Assembly: GCA_964510535.1 (NCBI GenBank)
Contig: CAZECG010000005.1
Coordinates: 1 to 64,000 of the forward strand
Length of the DNA: 64,000 bases
Source: JAJPXC01 sp964510535
GTDB taxonomy: Bacteria; Bacteroidota; Bacteroidia; Bacteroidales; Muribaculaceae
Direction: 5' to 3'
The position numbers were made by a program, and so were the translations under genes. The notes under the pieces are model-generated. The model did not search any database. It was not told the DNA's origin and worked only from the letters and a program-made list of their open reading frames with translations. Shown piece by piece: positions 8,844 through 17,419 of the stretch. Numbering within the stretch: the stretch's first letter is position 1; every line of letters starts with the position of its first letter.

Positions 8844-8996
8844 AGCCCCATGCCGCATTTGCGTTAGTTAACATACTTAGGCACTTTATTGTCCGAAATT
8901 CATTTTTTTTGGCATAATCATCGTATATTTAAACTAAATTTACAATAATAAGGAAAATTTGTCATAGAAATACTTTTACATTTAAAATAGTAACCG

Positions 8997-9004
8997 TACA
9001 TTTG
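8997..9004 (+). promoter_or_regulatory. -7 promoter element of the inositol-phosphate synthase gene
   Basis: TACATTTG is an exact TAnnTTTG match in a 234-bp AT-rich gap. A start about 7 bp downstream would give a leader of roughly 65 nt before the ATG at 9078. This suggests that the synthase is expressed separately from, and perhaps more strongly than, the genes upstream. Confidence 0.55.
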
Positions 9005-9077
9005 CGGCTCATATCCGTGTAAAACACTTTGTGACGAATTAAACAACTAAAAATAATAACTTTAGAAAACCTACATC

Positions 9078-10406
9078 ATGAGTAACAATGAGGTAAAAAA
9101 GGCCGAGGGTAAACTTGGCGTTTTGGTTGTGGGTCTTGGAGCTGTCTCCACGACTTTCATGACCGGTGTCTTAATGGCTCGTAAAGGGTTGACAAAACCC
9201 GTGGGCTCAATGACCCAATACGACAAAATCCGTGTCGGGAAAGGTGCAGACAAGAAATATCTGAAATATAACGAGATTGTTCCTATCGCTGACCTCAACG
9301 ACATCGTCTTCGGCGCATGGGACGTTTATCCCGCTAACGCTTACGAATCGGCTATCAACGCCGAAGTGCTCAAAGAAAAAGATATTGAGCCGGTTAAAGA
9401 TGAACTCATCGCCATCAAACCGATGAAAGCCGCTTTCGACCACAACTACGCTAAACGCCTCACCGGCGACAACGTCAAAGACGTTAAAGACCGTTGGGAC
9501 ATGACCGAACAAATCCGCGCCGACATCCGCAACTTCAAGAAAGAAACCGGTGTTGACCGCGTTGTTGTCCTCTGGGCAGCTTCTACCGAAGTTTACGTCC
9601 CCGTTGACGAACAAATCCACGGCACAGTAGCAGCTCTCGAAGCAGCCATGAAAGCCGACGACAAAGAGCACATCGCTCCCTCTATGTGCTACGCTTACGC
9701 AGCACTCACCGAGGGTTGCCCCTTCATCATGGGCGCGCCCAACACCACCGTCGACATCCCCGCCATGTGGGAACTCGCCGAGAAAACCAAAATGCCTATC
9801 GCAGGTAAAGACTTCAAAACAGGTCAAACCCTCGTTAAATCAGGCTTCGCTCCAATCATCGGCACTCGCTGCCTCGGCTTGAACGGATGGTTCTCTACCA
9901 ACATCCTCGGCAACCGCGACGGCCTCGTGCTCGACGAACCCGCCAACTTCCGCACAAAAGAGGTCAGCAAGCTCTCTACCCTCGAGTCAATCCTCGTTCC
10001 CGAAGACCAGCCCGACCTCTACGGACACGGCAACGACGAAGACAACCAGTACTACCACAAAGTGCGCATCAACTACTATCCCCCGCGCAACGACAACAAA
10101 GAGGGCTGGGACAACATCGACATCTTCGGCTGGATGGGCTACCCCATGCAGATTAAGATCAACTTCCTCTGCCGCGACTCAATCCTCGCAGCTCCCCTCT
10201 GCCTCGACCTCGTGCTGTTGAGCGACCTCGCAGCTCGCGCCGGACGCTACGGAACACAAAGATTCCTCAGCTTCTTCCTCAAGAGCCCGATGCACGACTA
10301 CACCAAGGGTGAAGTGCCCGTCAACCACCTCTTCCAGCAGTACACCATGCTCAAGAACGCTATCCGCGAAATGGGCGGTTACGAAGCCGACGAAGAAATC
10401 GACTAA
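9078..10406 (+). CDS. ino1: myo-Inositol-1-phosphate synthase
   Basis: A 442-residue NAD-dependent synthase converting glucose-6-phosphate to inositol-phosphate, the first step of inositol-lipid synthesis. The NAD-binding segment is VVGLGAVSTTFM near residues 17-28; further family motifs are VVLWAASTE, MGAPNTT, the active-site segment AGKDFKTGQT and VLLSDLAARAG. Length matches the prokaryotic/Bacteroides form. Codon use is more uniform than in upstream genes, fitting strong expression. It has its own promoter and an intrinsic terminator at 10429-10458, so it is a monocistronic unit next to the four other inositol-lipid genes. Confidence 0.95.
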   Translation: MSNNEVKKAEGKLGVLVVGLGAVSTTFMTGVLMARKGLTKPVGSMTQYDKIRVGKGADKKYLKYNEIVPIADLNDIVFGAWDVYPANAYESAINAEVLKEKDIEPVKDELIAIKPMKAAFDHNYAKRLTGDNVKDVKDRWDMTEQIRADIRNFKKETGVDRVVVLWAASTEVYVPVDEQIHGTVAALEAAMKADDKEHIAPSMCYAYAALTEGCPFIMGAPNTTVDIPAMWELAEKTKMPIAGKDFKTGQTLVKSGFAPIIGTRCLGLNGWFSTNILGNRDGLVLDEPANFRTKEVSKLSTLESILVPEDQPDLYGHGNDEDNQYYHKVRINYYPPRNDNKEGWDNIDIFGWMGYPMQIKINFLCRDSILAAPLCLDLVLLSDLAARAGRYGTQRFLSFFLKSPMHDYTKGEVPVNHLFQQYTMLKNAIREMGGYEADEEID

Positions 10407-10428
10407 TACACACTTCAACACCATACTC

Positions 10429-10458
10429 AAAAGTCCCGCCCCACAGCGGGACTTTTTT
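10429..10458 (+). terminator. Intrinsic terminator after inositol-phosphate synthase
   Basis: A perfect 11-bp stem (10429-10439 with 10446-10456, loop of 6) rich in GC at its top is followed by T residues. It lies 22 bp after the stop codon of the synthase gene. Confidence 0.85.
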
Positions 10459-10529
10459 CATCCTGCCCCACATCTACCCAAAACACCACCCAAACTCCTC
10501 ACCCGACTAATTGCCGCAACCGAAGCACC

Positions 10530-10582
10530 CCCCCGGCGCACCCACCACTTGAGCGATATATCGCAAGCGGTCTTTGACATAA
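10530..10582. repeat. Direct repeat, copy 1 (53 bp)
   Basis: A 53-bp segment repeated at 12131-12183 with one mismatch. Each copy lies upstream of one of the two DUF4143 ATPase genes. On the minus strand both copies encode the same start, MSKTACDISLKW, of a small open frame; here that frame runs out of similarity after about 17 codons. Confidence 0.9.
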
Positions 10583-10715
10583 TTTCGTGCTATAATTCAC
10601 GAAGTTACCGCTATAAATAAGGAGAGAAATAGACATAAATATTTTGAAATTAATTTTATTATTGGCAATTTTGCATTGTCGAAAAGTGTGACAAGGCACA
10701 GGAAATGACAATGAT

Positions 10716-11969
10716 ATGATAATAAATAGAGATCGGTATTTAAATCAACTCATCTCATTGAGACATAATGGGATGATAAAGATAGTCACAGGTATACGTC
10801 GTTGTGGCAAGTCTTTTCTTTTGTCAACGATATATGCAAATTGGCTTAAACAGCAAGGGGTTGATGATGCACATATAATTGATATTAACCTTGAAGATAG
10901 GCGCAATAAGGCTTTGCGAGATCCAGATGCATTGCTTGCATATATAGATTCCAAGCTAACGGATGACAATATGCACTACATAATGATAGACGAAATTCAG
11001 TTAGTGCCGGAATTTGAAGATGTATTAAATAGCTATCTAAATATGAGCAATGCCGATGTGTATGTCACCGGAAGCAATGCTCGTTTTTTATCAAGTAGCA
11101 TTAAAACAGAATTTGCAGGACGAGGCGATGAAGTCAGACTTCACCCTCTTAGTTTTAAGGAATTTTGTTCGGTAAAGGGTGATGATTATACACTAAACTT
11201 GCGTGAATACATGATTTACGGAGGTATGCCGCAAGTGGTTACTCGAGAGACCGAACAGGAAAAAGCAGCATTTTTAAAGGCTTTATTTCAGCGAACATAC
11301 ATTCGTGATATTGTTGAAAGATATAAAATAAAGAATGTAGAAGTCCTTGACGAAGTGCTAAATATTTTAGCTTCAGCTATTGGAGGACTTACAAATCCCA
11401 CAAAACTTGTAAACACCTTTGAAAGTGTAAAGCATGAAAAGGTTAATCGAATGACCTTAACATCTTATCTGGAGTATATTTGTGAATCGTTTCTTACTGA
11501 AAAAGTTACACAGTATGATATAAAAGGAAAACGATATATTGATAGCCCATATAAATATTACTTTTCCGATTGCGGTTTAAGGAATTCACGCCTAAATTTC
11601 AGACAGGTAGAATTTACACATTTGCTTGAAAATGTCATTTATAATGAACTCCGCATTCGCGGATACAATATAGATGTTGGTGTGGTACCTAAGCAAGTGC
11701 GTAAAGATACAGGTGAACGAGTGAGACAGTATTATGAAGTCGATTTTGTATGTAATCAAGGAAGCAAACGTTATTATATACAATCGGCATATAAGATGAT
11801 TGATGATAATAAGATTAAACAAGAGGAAGCGTCATTAAGACATATTGACGATTCCTTTAAAAAAATAATCATTTTAGGAGAGCCAATACCCGTAATACGT
11901 AATGAATCCGGCATTACGATAATCAGCATCTACGATTTCTTATTAAAAGAAAACTCTCTGGAACTTTAA
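10716..11969 (+). CDS. AAA+ ATPase with C-terminal DUF4143 domain (copy 1)
   Basis: A 417-residue P-loop ATPase. Walker A is GIRRCGKS at 26-33 and Walker B YIMIDEIQ at 88-95; the AAA_14 domain fills the N-terminal half. The C-terminal DUF4143 part has a nuclease-like pattern YEVDFVCNQGSKRYYIQSA, in which the expected catalytic Lys is Gln. The cellular role of this family is unknown. The gene is clearly AT-richer than its neighbours, which suggests transfer or membership in a mobile multicopy family. A second copy of identical length follows at 12307. No transposase is nearby. Confidence 0.9.
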   Translation: MIINRDRYLNQLISLRHNGMIKIVTGIRRCGKSFLLSTIYANWLKQQGVDDAHIIDINLEDRRNKALRDPDALLAYIDSKLTDDNMHYIMIDEIQLVPEFEDVLNSYLNMSNADVYVTGSNARFLSSSIKTEFAGRGDEVRLHPLSFKEFCSVKGDDYTLNLREYMIYGGMPQVVTRETEQEKAAFLKALFQRTYIRDIVERYKIKNVEVLDEVLNILASAIGGLTNPTKLVNTFESVKHEKVNRMTLTSYLEYICESFLTEKVTQYDIKGKRYIDSPYKYYFSDCGLRNSRLNFRQVEFTHLLENVIYNELRIRGYNIDVGVVPKQVRKDTGERVRQYYEVDFVCNQGSKRYYIQSAYKMIDDNKIKQEEASLRHIDDSFKKIIILGEPIPVIRNESGITIISIYDFLLKENSLEL

Positions 11970-12021
11970 TCTATACACGCGAAAAGACTCCGAGGGGAGG
12001 GGCGGGCCGTATCTGCTACGG
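11966..12021. repeat. Tail repeat after ATPase copy 1
   Basis: The last codons and about 50 bp downstream of ATPase copy 1 are repeated after copy 2 at 13557-13610 with a few differences. Together with the 53-bp upstream repeat this shows that the ATPase gene and its flanks belong to a duplicated module. Confidence 0.8.
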
Positions 12022-12181
12022 CGGAACAGATTACCGTTTCTTTGCCGGGGCAAAGCACCACTGCGATAAGCCCCTTATCGCAGTCCCACATAAACAGCTC
12101 CCGTCCGAAGGCTTCGTAATCGAAGTAATACCCCCGGCGCACACACCACTTGAGCGATATATCGCAAGCGGTCTTTGACAT
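11966..12181 (-). CDS. Small hypothetical protein between the two ATPases
   Basis: A 71-codon frame on the minus strand, starting MSKTACDISLKWCVRRG and containing FDYEAFGRELFMWD. It resembles a real protein more than random sequence (aromatic and acidic pattern), and a -7 element TAGCTTTG lies 20-27 bp upstream (12201-12208). Its first 17 codons recur at 10530-10580 and its last codons recur at 13561-13610, so truncated copies flank both ATPases. I do not recognise the family. It may be a genuine multicopy gene or a conserved non-coding boundary. Confidence 0.4.
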   Translation of the reverse strand: MSKTACDISLKWCVRRGYYFDYEAFGRELFMWDCDKGLIAVVLCPGKETVICSAVADTARPSPRSLFACID

Positions 12182-12183
12182 AA
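12131..12183. repeat. Direct repeat, copy 2 (53 bp)
   Basis: Second copy of the repeat at 10530-10582, one mismatch. It lies 124 bp before the start of ATPase copy 2, compared with 134 bp for copy 1, so the spacing is roughly kept. Confidence 0.9.
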
Positions 12184-12306
12184 ACTCATGTCTTTTACAA
12201 CAAAGCTACCTATAGATTTGTACGGAGTAAAAGACGGAATTATTTGGTGTATTCAAATAAATACACCAACTTTGCAAAAGCGTCACAAATGACACGGAAA
12301 TTAAGT

Positions 12307-13560
12307 ATGCAAATCAAACGTGATATCTATTTGAATCGGCTTATTGAGCGACGTCATAACCGGAGAATTAAGATTGTTAGTGGCGTAAGGCGTGGCGGAA
12401 AAACATATCTGTTATTCACATTATTCAGTGAATGGCTGATAAATAATGGTGTATTGCCGGAGCATATCATTAAGATAAACCTTGAGGACAGACGTAACAA
12501 GGCTCTTAGAGACCCTGATAATCTTCTTGAATATATTGATTCAAAAATTCAAGGGAACGATATGCACTATGTGTTGATTGATGAAATCCAACACGTTGCG
12601 GAGTTTGAAGATGTTTTGAACAGTTACCTTCAAATGCCGAATGTCGATGTGTATGTTACAGGTAGCAATGCGAAGTTTTTATCAAGGGATGTTATTACAA
12701 CATTCCGTGGTCGAGGGGATGAAGTTAGAGTATGGCCGCTAAAATTCAGCGAATATTGCAGCGCATTCAATCGCTCCAACGAAGACAATCTCTTGGCTTA
12801 TCTTCATTACGGAGGCTTACCTGAAACAATAGGAATGTCATCGGAAGAAGCAAAAACAACGTTTTTGAAAAACGTATTTGATGAAACGTATCTGCGTGAT
12901 ATTAAAGAGCGTTATAAAATTAAGCATGATGGAGAGTTGGAAACGCTTTTCAACATTATATCTTCTACAGTTGGAAGTCTGACCAATCCTAAAAAGGTGG
13001 CGAATACATTTGATTCTATTAATGGAAGTGACTTATCCGATGTAACCATCAAACGTTACCTTGACATAATATGTGAGTCATTTCTTATGGAAAAGGCTGC
13101 AAGATACGATGTTAAAGGGAAGAAATACATCGATACCCCATACAAATATTATTTCGTTGATGCAGGGCTGCGCAATGCAAGACTGAATTTCCGTCAGCCC
13201 GATTACAGCCATGTTATGGAGAATGTCATTTACAATGAACTGCGTGTTCGTGGTTTCAATGTAGATGTTGGCGTAGTACCTGTTGTCATTCGTGACAAAG
13301 ACGGCAAGCAGATTAGAAAGCAATATGAGATTGATTTCGTTTGCAATCTTGGAAGCAAACGTTATTATATTCAATCAGCATGGCGTATGGAGAGCGAAGC
13401 AAAAGTAGAGCAAGAGGAAAATTCGCTTAGAAGCGTAAATGATTCATTTAAGAAGATAGTTGTACTTGGAGAGCCGACACCTATATATCGCAATGAGGCC
13501 GGCATTACGACTATGAGTATCTATGATTTTTTATTAAAAGAAAACTCTCTGGAGCTTTAA
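12307..13560 (+). CDS. AAA+ ATPase with C-terminal DUF4143 domain (copy 2)
   Basis: A 417-residue paralogue of the preceding ATPase. The start at 12307 (MQIKRDIYLN) is chosen because it aligns with MIINRDRYLN of copy 1 and gives exactly the same length; an in-frame ATG at 12244 would add 21 unmatched residues. Walker A is GVRRGGKT at 26-33. The C-terminal halves are very similar between copies (both have LRN-RLNFRQ and GSKRYYIQSA), while the middle parts differ more, so the duplication is not recent or the genes came from different family members. Function unknown. Confidence 0.9.
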   Translation: MQIKRDIYLNRLIERRHNRRIKIVSGVRRGGKTYLLFTLFSEWLINNGVLPEHIIKINLEDRRNKALRDPDNLLEYIDSKIQGNDMHYVLIDEIQHVAEFEDVLNSYLQMPNVDVYVTGSNAKFLSRDVITTFRGRGDEVRVWPLKFSEYCSAFNRSNEDNLLAYLHYGGLPETIGMSSEEAKTTFLKNVFDETYLRDIKERYKIKHDGELETLFNIISSTVGSLTNPKKVANTFDSINGSDLSDVTIKRYLDIICESFLMEKAARYDVKGKKYIDTPYKYYFVDAGLRNARLNFRQPDYSHVMENVIYNELRVRGFNVDVGVVPVVIRDKDGKQIRKQYEIDFVCNLGSKRYYIQSAWRMESEAKVEQEENSLRSVNDSFKKIVVLGEPTPIYRNEAGITTMSIYDFLLKENSLEL

Positions 13561-13610
13561 TCTATACATGCGAAAAGACTCCGAGGTGGGGCGAGCCGTA
13601 TCTGCTACGG
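13557..13610. repeat. Tail repeat after ATPase copy 2
   Basis: Counterpart of 11966-12021. It ends at GTATCTGCTACGG, after which the sequences diverge; this marks the right boundary of the array. Confidence 0.8.
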
Positions 13611-13689
13611 ACGACAGTGTCAAATGCATAGTTGAAAATAACGATGCATCTGGCAGTGAAGGCGCTTGCCTGATGCGTTGACGCTACAC

Positions 13690-13972
13690 CTAATATGCGG
13701 ACAATCCGTCAACGTAGCCATCGGCATAGCCGTCGTTATATCCGCCGCGCGCATTTGCGTTGTCAAAGGTCGAGTCGTCATAGCTGTCGCCGTAGTTAAG
13801 TCCGTCGAGTGCGTCATTTTCCCCGTGGCAGTAGCCGATGTCATATCCTTTGCGTATTCTTCGTTCGACTCCGACGTAAATTGGGGCTTATAGCCGCCTT
13901 ACCGTTGTATTTGGTCGGTTGAGGCGGGCGTGGTGTCGTATGTTTTCGACTTAAACGGCCGTTTGGCGGTCA
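13690..13972 (-). pseudogene. Decayed gene for a Gly/Tyr/Asp-repeat protein
   Basis: On the minus strand, the frame ending at the stop 13690-13692 reads GYDIGYCHGENDALDGLNYG and ends with repeats NDGYADGYVDG, a clearly non-random C-terminus. It has no start codon: upstream the matching sequence shifts to another frame (GGYKPQFTSESNEEYA) and then hits a stop, before PFKSKTYDTTPAST. This looks like a small gene broken by a frameshift and a stop, next to the right end of the ATPase array. The product family is not recognised. Confidence is moderate because it rests on one reading. Confidence 0.4.
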
Positions 13973-13999
13973 GTCTGCTCAGGGTCCAAAAATAAGAAT

Positions 14000-15187
14000 T
14001 TATCCGGCTTTTAATGATTTGCGCTGCTGGAGCCGACCTACGATGTAGGCGGTGACGAAGTAGACTGCCGCGAGACCCCATAGGATGAGGTAGGGGTGGG
14101 CAACGTCAGAGAGCGTGCTGCCGTTGCTATTTATATGGATGAAGCCCTCCACGCCCCATGTGGCAGGCACGCAATCGCTTATGAGTTTCCACAACGGGGA
14201 CATGGCGTAGCGCGGCCAGGTCAGCCCCGAAAGAAACAGGAACACGACCGACGTGAACACCAGCACAAGCATCGACGACTCGCGCTCTTTCACAAAAATC
14301 TGAAGCGTCATGCCGAGGAACGCCGAAGCCACCAACAGCGGCACGATGAAAAGCAGATAGTCGGCGGCATCACCTATATGTGGGAGGTCAAACATCAAGG
14401 GGACATAGTGAAGCACATAGATAGACATGGGGATATAGACCACCACATAACACAGCATTCGCCCGATTATGCCGGCCGATTGCGGACACACGACTGCCAA
14501 CGGGTCGACACCGCCGTTGCGTCGGCGGCGTTCGGCAGAGTTGCCGGCAAGCATGGTCACTCCGAGCAGCATACTCTGCTGAAGTATCAGTATGACTATC
14601 CCCGGGATTACAAACGAGGCGAAACCCTGAGTGGGGTCCCCGATGAAATAAGCCTCATTTGACACCGGCGACGACATCCGGCCAGACGAAGAAGCCCCGA
14701 GAGCGTCGAGAAGCTCGTGACGCACCTGCGCCCCGGTCTGCAACTGCAAGTCGGTCAACGCCGACAAAAAAGCGCGGTAACGCATCAAAAGGCTCATCTC
14801 AGAGTAAAACGCGACAACGCCCTGCTCACCACGGCCTATGCGGCGCGAATAATCCTCCGGGATATACAGTATGCCATAGCACTCCTTCTCGTTCATTAGC
14901 CGTCGCGCCTCACCAATGTTAGCCGGATAGCCCATTATATCCATAGCCTCGGTAGCGTCGGCCATCCTCACAAGTTCACGGCTTCCAGCGGTCCGGCAGT
15001 CGTCGACAACCGCCACCGGGATATTCCTCACAAGCTCGGGATTATATATGAGCGTATAGACAAGGGGGTAGAACAACGGCAACACGAAGAAGAAGGTCAT
15101 AACCCCTACATCTTTAAGCGCCAACGACATCTCCCTTGCAAACGTGCGGGAGACCCCTGAAAACCATTCGTTAATCTTGCGTTTCAT
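14000..15187 (-). CDS. ABC-2 type transporter permease (second of pair)
   Basis: A 395-residue membrane protein of the ABC-2 permease family (YhhJ/YbhS-like). One N-terminal membrane segment near residues 30-50 is followed by a large periplasmic domain, then about five membrane segments from residue 210 on, including FVIPGIVILILQQSMLL. Expected role: inner-membrane part of a tripartite exporter with the HlyD and TolC proteins encoded upstream in the same operon. It is the last gene, 12 bp after the first permease gene. No ATP-binding protein is encoded in the operon. The substrate is unknown. Confidence 0.88.
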   Translation of the reverse strand: MKRKINEWFSGVSRTFAREMSLALKDVGVMTFFFVLPLFYPLVYTLIYNPELVRNIPVAVVDDCRTAGSRELVRMADATEAMDIMGYPANIGEARRLMNEKECYGILYIPEDYSRRIGRGEQGVVAFYSEMSLLMRYRAFLSALTDLQLQTGAQVRHELLDALGASSSGRMSSPVSNEAYFIGDPTQGFASFVIPGIVILILQQSMLLGVTMLAGNSAERRRRNGGVDPLAVVCPQSAGIIGRMLCYVVVYIPMSIYVLHYVPLMFDLPHIGDAADYLLFIVPLLVASAFLGMTLQIFVKERESSMLVLVFTSVVFLFLSGLTWPRYAMSPLWKLISDCVPATWGVEGFIHINSNGSTLSDVAHPYLILWGLAAVYFVTAYIVGRLQQRKSLKAG

Positions 15188-15199
15188 AACTCAATGCGT

Positions 15200-16360
15200 T
15201 TAGGGGACATAGACCGGTTTGAGACACACTTTCTTCAGATGCCACAAAAACGCGCCACAAAGCAGCGGGAAAAGCAGCAGAGCAATGAAATACCACCGGG
15301 AGTAGAACAGCGGAATGCCGTTAAGAGCCTGATCGATGTAAATCAGAAAGTAGTACCTGACAGGCAAGATATAGCCGAACACCGCGATACTTCCGTACAT
15401 ACTCGTTAACGGAAACGAAAACGCGGCTATCGAAAACGCAAGAATAGCTGTCAGCGACGATGAGGCTACCGCCATGCGCAGGTTGACAAAAACCGAGCAG
15501 AACAGCACCGCGAGCCACTGGCTGGCTATCACCATAAGCACCATCGCCAGCATCATCGCCCACACGCTGCAGTTAAGCGGGAAGTGGAGATAACCGAACA
15601 TGAGCGACTGGACGAAAATCCCCACGACCGAAAAGATGACAGCCTGGGGAATCAGTTTACCCACGACAGCCGTCCAGATGGAGCCACCGGCGGTTTCGAG
15701 CCATTCGACCGAGCTACCGACCTTTATCTCACGGCATATCGAAAACGATGTGACGAGCATCACCATAAGCTCGATAAGTCCGGGTAAAAACGAATTGGAT
15801 AGATAAACCGAATAGTTGGTCCACGGATTACCAATCGGATGGTCCTGCACGGCCATCGGCTGCAAAATAGCGTCGGCTGTACTATTCTCGACACCGACCG
15901 AAACCAGCTCGGTCTTGACTATCGAGCCGGAAGTGGTCACGGCGAGCGTCTTAAAGCCCTTGAACGACAGTGTGCCGGGGACGAAATAAGCCATGTCGGA
16001 ATAATAGGCCAAAGTGGGTGTGCGGCCACTGATGGCATCTTTCTGAAAGCCCTCGGGGATGTAGAAGAATCCATATATCTCGCCGCGCTCCACCATAGCC
16101 ATCGCCTCATGGAAACTGTTGGCTTTTTCACGAATATCGACCAATTCCATAGCCTGAAGCGAGCGCGCGGCCTGCCGCGACATCGACGAGTGGTCGAGGT
16201 CGACAATGGCCGACGGTGACTTCAGTGGCAGTCCCTCGTTTAGAAACGACAAGAAAAACAGGCTGCACACAACCGGGACGATTATCATCGTCCAAAAGTA
16301 GAGGCGGCGACCGCACAGACGGCTGATTTCGCGACGTATTGTTGCCGGTAGACCTGTCAT
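15200..16360 (-). CDS. ABC-2 type transporter permease (first of pair)
   Basis: A 386-residue ABC-2 permease, paralogous to the next gene. It has one N-terminal membrane segment (TMIIVPVVCSLFFLSFL), a soluble extracytoplasmic domain with the family pattern AIVDLDHSSMSRQAAR, and a C-terminal bundle of about five membrane segments. It lies 12 bp downstream of the HlyD gene, consistent with one transcript. Expected role: half of the inner-membrane channel of a drug or lipid exporter. The missing ATPase must be encoded elsewhere or be dispensable. Confidence 0.88.
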   Translation of the reverse strand: MTGLPATIRREISRLCGRRLYFWTMIIVPVVCSLFFLSFLNEGLPLKSPSAIVDLDHSSMSRQAARSLQAMELVDIREKANSFHEAMAMVERGEIYGFFYIPEGFQKDAISGRTPTLAYYSDMAYFVPGTLSFKGFKTLAVTTSGSIVKTELVSVGVENSTADAILQPMAVQDHPIGNPWTNYSVYLSNSFLPGLIELMVMLVTSFSICREIKVGSSVEWLETAGGSIWTAVVGKLIPQAVIFSVVGIFVQSLMFGYLHFPLNCSVWAMMLAMVLMVIASQWLAVLFCSVFVNLRMAVASSSLTAILAFSIAAFSFPLTSMYGSIAVFGYILPVRYYFLIYIDQALNGIPLFYSRWYFIALLLFPLLCGAFLWHLKKVCLKPVYVP

Positions 16361-16372
16361 GGGACTATGAGA

Positions 16373-17392
16373 TTATTGTGGTTGACGATAGATTACCGTC
16401 ATGCCGGGACGCAAATCGGGAATTGGCTCGACCGGGCGCGCCTTGACCTGGAAAGTCCGAGTGTCCCAGTCGCCCGTGACCTTGGTGGCTCGCCACACGG
16501 CGTATGTGCCCATGTCGCGGATATAATAGACTTTGGCCTTGGTCTTTAGACCGCCGAGCGCGGGAATCTCGATGGCGATTTCCTTGCCCATCGGGATATC
16601 CTTGAGATAGGTTTCACGGATGTTAAACACCACCCATTTGTCGTCAAGGCGCAGCACATCCATAATCGGCGCGCCGAGTGCGACAAGCTCGCCAACGTTG
16701 GGATAGATGACATCAATCTGTCCGTCGCACGGAGCCGTGAGATACTGGTCTTCAAGCACTGCCTCAACCTCCTTGACACCGCCGCGGGCAGCGTTAACCA
16801 TAGCCGCCGCCGACTCCTTATCCTCTTTTTGCGCGCCTTCTTTGGCCATCTGATACTGGCTGCGGGCCGCGGACTCGGCGGCTTGTGCCGACTGATAGGC
16901 TGCGAGAGCCTCATCGCGTTTCTGCTCGCTTATAACGCCCTGGCGGCAAAGTGCTTCCAAGCGGTCGTAGGTCTTCTTGGCTATATTTTTGGCGGCTGTT
17001 GCCTGCTGCAACAATTCATAGGCACTCTGCACTATCTGCGAACGCGTTCCGGCATCGACTTTCTCATTCTGCGCCGCGGCGGCCCGCTGCATCGCCTCGG
17101 CCTGCATGAGTTTGGCCTCCGCGAGCGACGAATGGATATGCACCAGAGTGTCGCCGGCATGGACGCTGTCACCCTCATGGACATAAAATTCCGCCACGCG
17201 GCCTGGCAGCTTGCCCGACACCCTCACAGACGTCGCGTCGGCCTGACCCTCAATGATTTCGGCGGGAGGCGTGAGAAACAGGAACCCTACTAACGCTAAC
17301 GCCGCCAACAGCAGCACAACGATTCCGGTAACGGCGGCGAGACGACCCTGCGCCTGCTTTTCCTGAGTTGAAATGTTTTGTGTATCGGCCAT
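16373..17392 (-). CDS. HlyD-family membrane fusion (periplasmic adaptor) protein
   Basis: A 339-residue adaptor linking the inner-membrane permeases to the outer-membrane TolC protein. One membrane segment at about residues 20-41, then a biotinyl-lipoyl half (VRVSGKLPGRVAEFYVHEGD), a long alanine/glutamine-rich coiled-coil hairpin around 90-215, the second lipoyl half (LTAPCDGQIDVIYPNVGE) and a beta-barrel domain ending LRPGMTVIY. This matches the YbhG/YhiI class. It lies between the tolC-like gene (27 bp upstream) and the permeases. Substrate unknown. Confidence 0.9.
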   Translation of the reverse strand: MADTQNISTQEKQAQGRLAAVTGIVVLLLAALALVGFLFLTPPAEIIEGQADATSVRVSGKLPGRVAEFYVHEGDSVHAGDTLVHIHSSLAEAKLMQAEAMQRAAAAQNEKVDAGTRSQIVQSAYELLQQATAAKNIAKKTYDRLEALCRQGVISEQKRDEALAAYQSAQAAESAARSQYQMAKEGAQKEDKESAAAMVNAARGGVKEVEAVLEDQYLTAPCDGQIDVIYPNVGELVALGAPIMDVLRLDDKWVVFNIRETYLKDIPMGKEIAIEIPALGGLKTKAKVYYIRDMGTYAVWRATKVTGDWDTRTFQVKARPVEPIPDLRPGMTVIYRQPQ

Positions 17393-17419
17393 TATTTCTT
17401 TTGTTTTATCGGTTTACAA

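Noticed and set aside
12244..12306. Upstream start for ATPase copy 2
   Set aside because: The 21 extra residues have no counterpart in copy 1, while the start at 12307 gives equal lengths and aligned N-termini.
10716..13560. The ATPase pair as an insertion sequence or transposon
   Set aside because: No transposase, terminal inverted repeats or target-site duplication could be found; the repeats are direct and lie beside the genes.
13620..13893. Two overlapping open frames (plus and one minus frame) after the ATPase array
   Set aside because: Both are low-complexity Ala/Val or Thr/Met strings. The third reading on the minus strand gives the coherent Gly/Tyr/Asp sequence and explains them as shadows.
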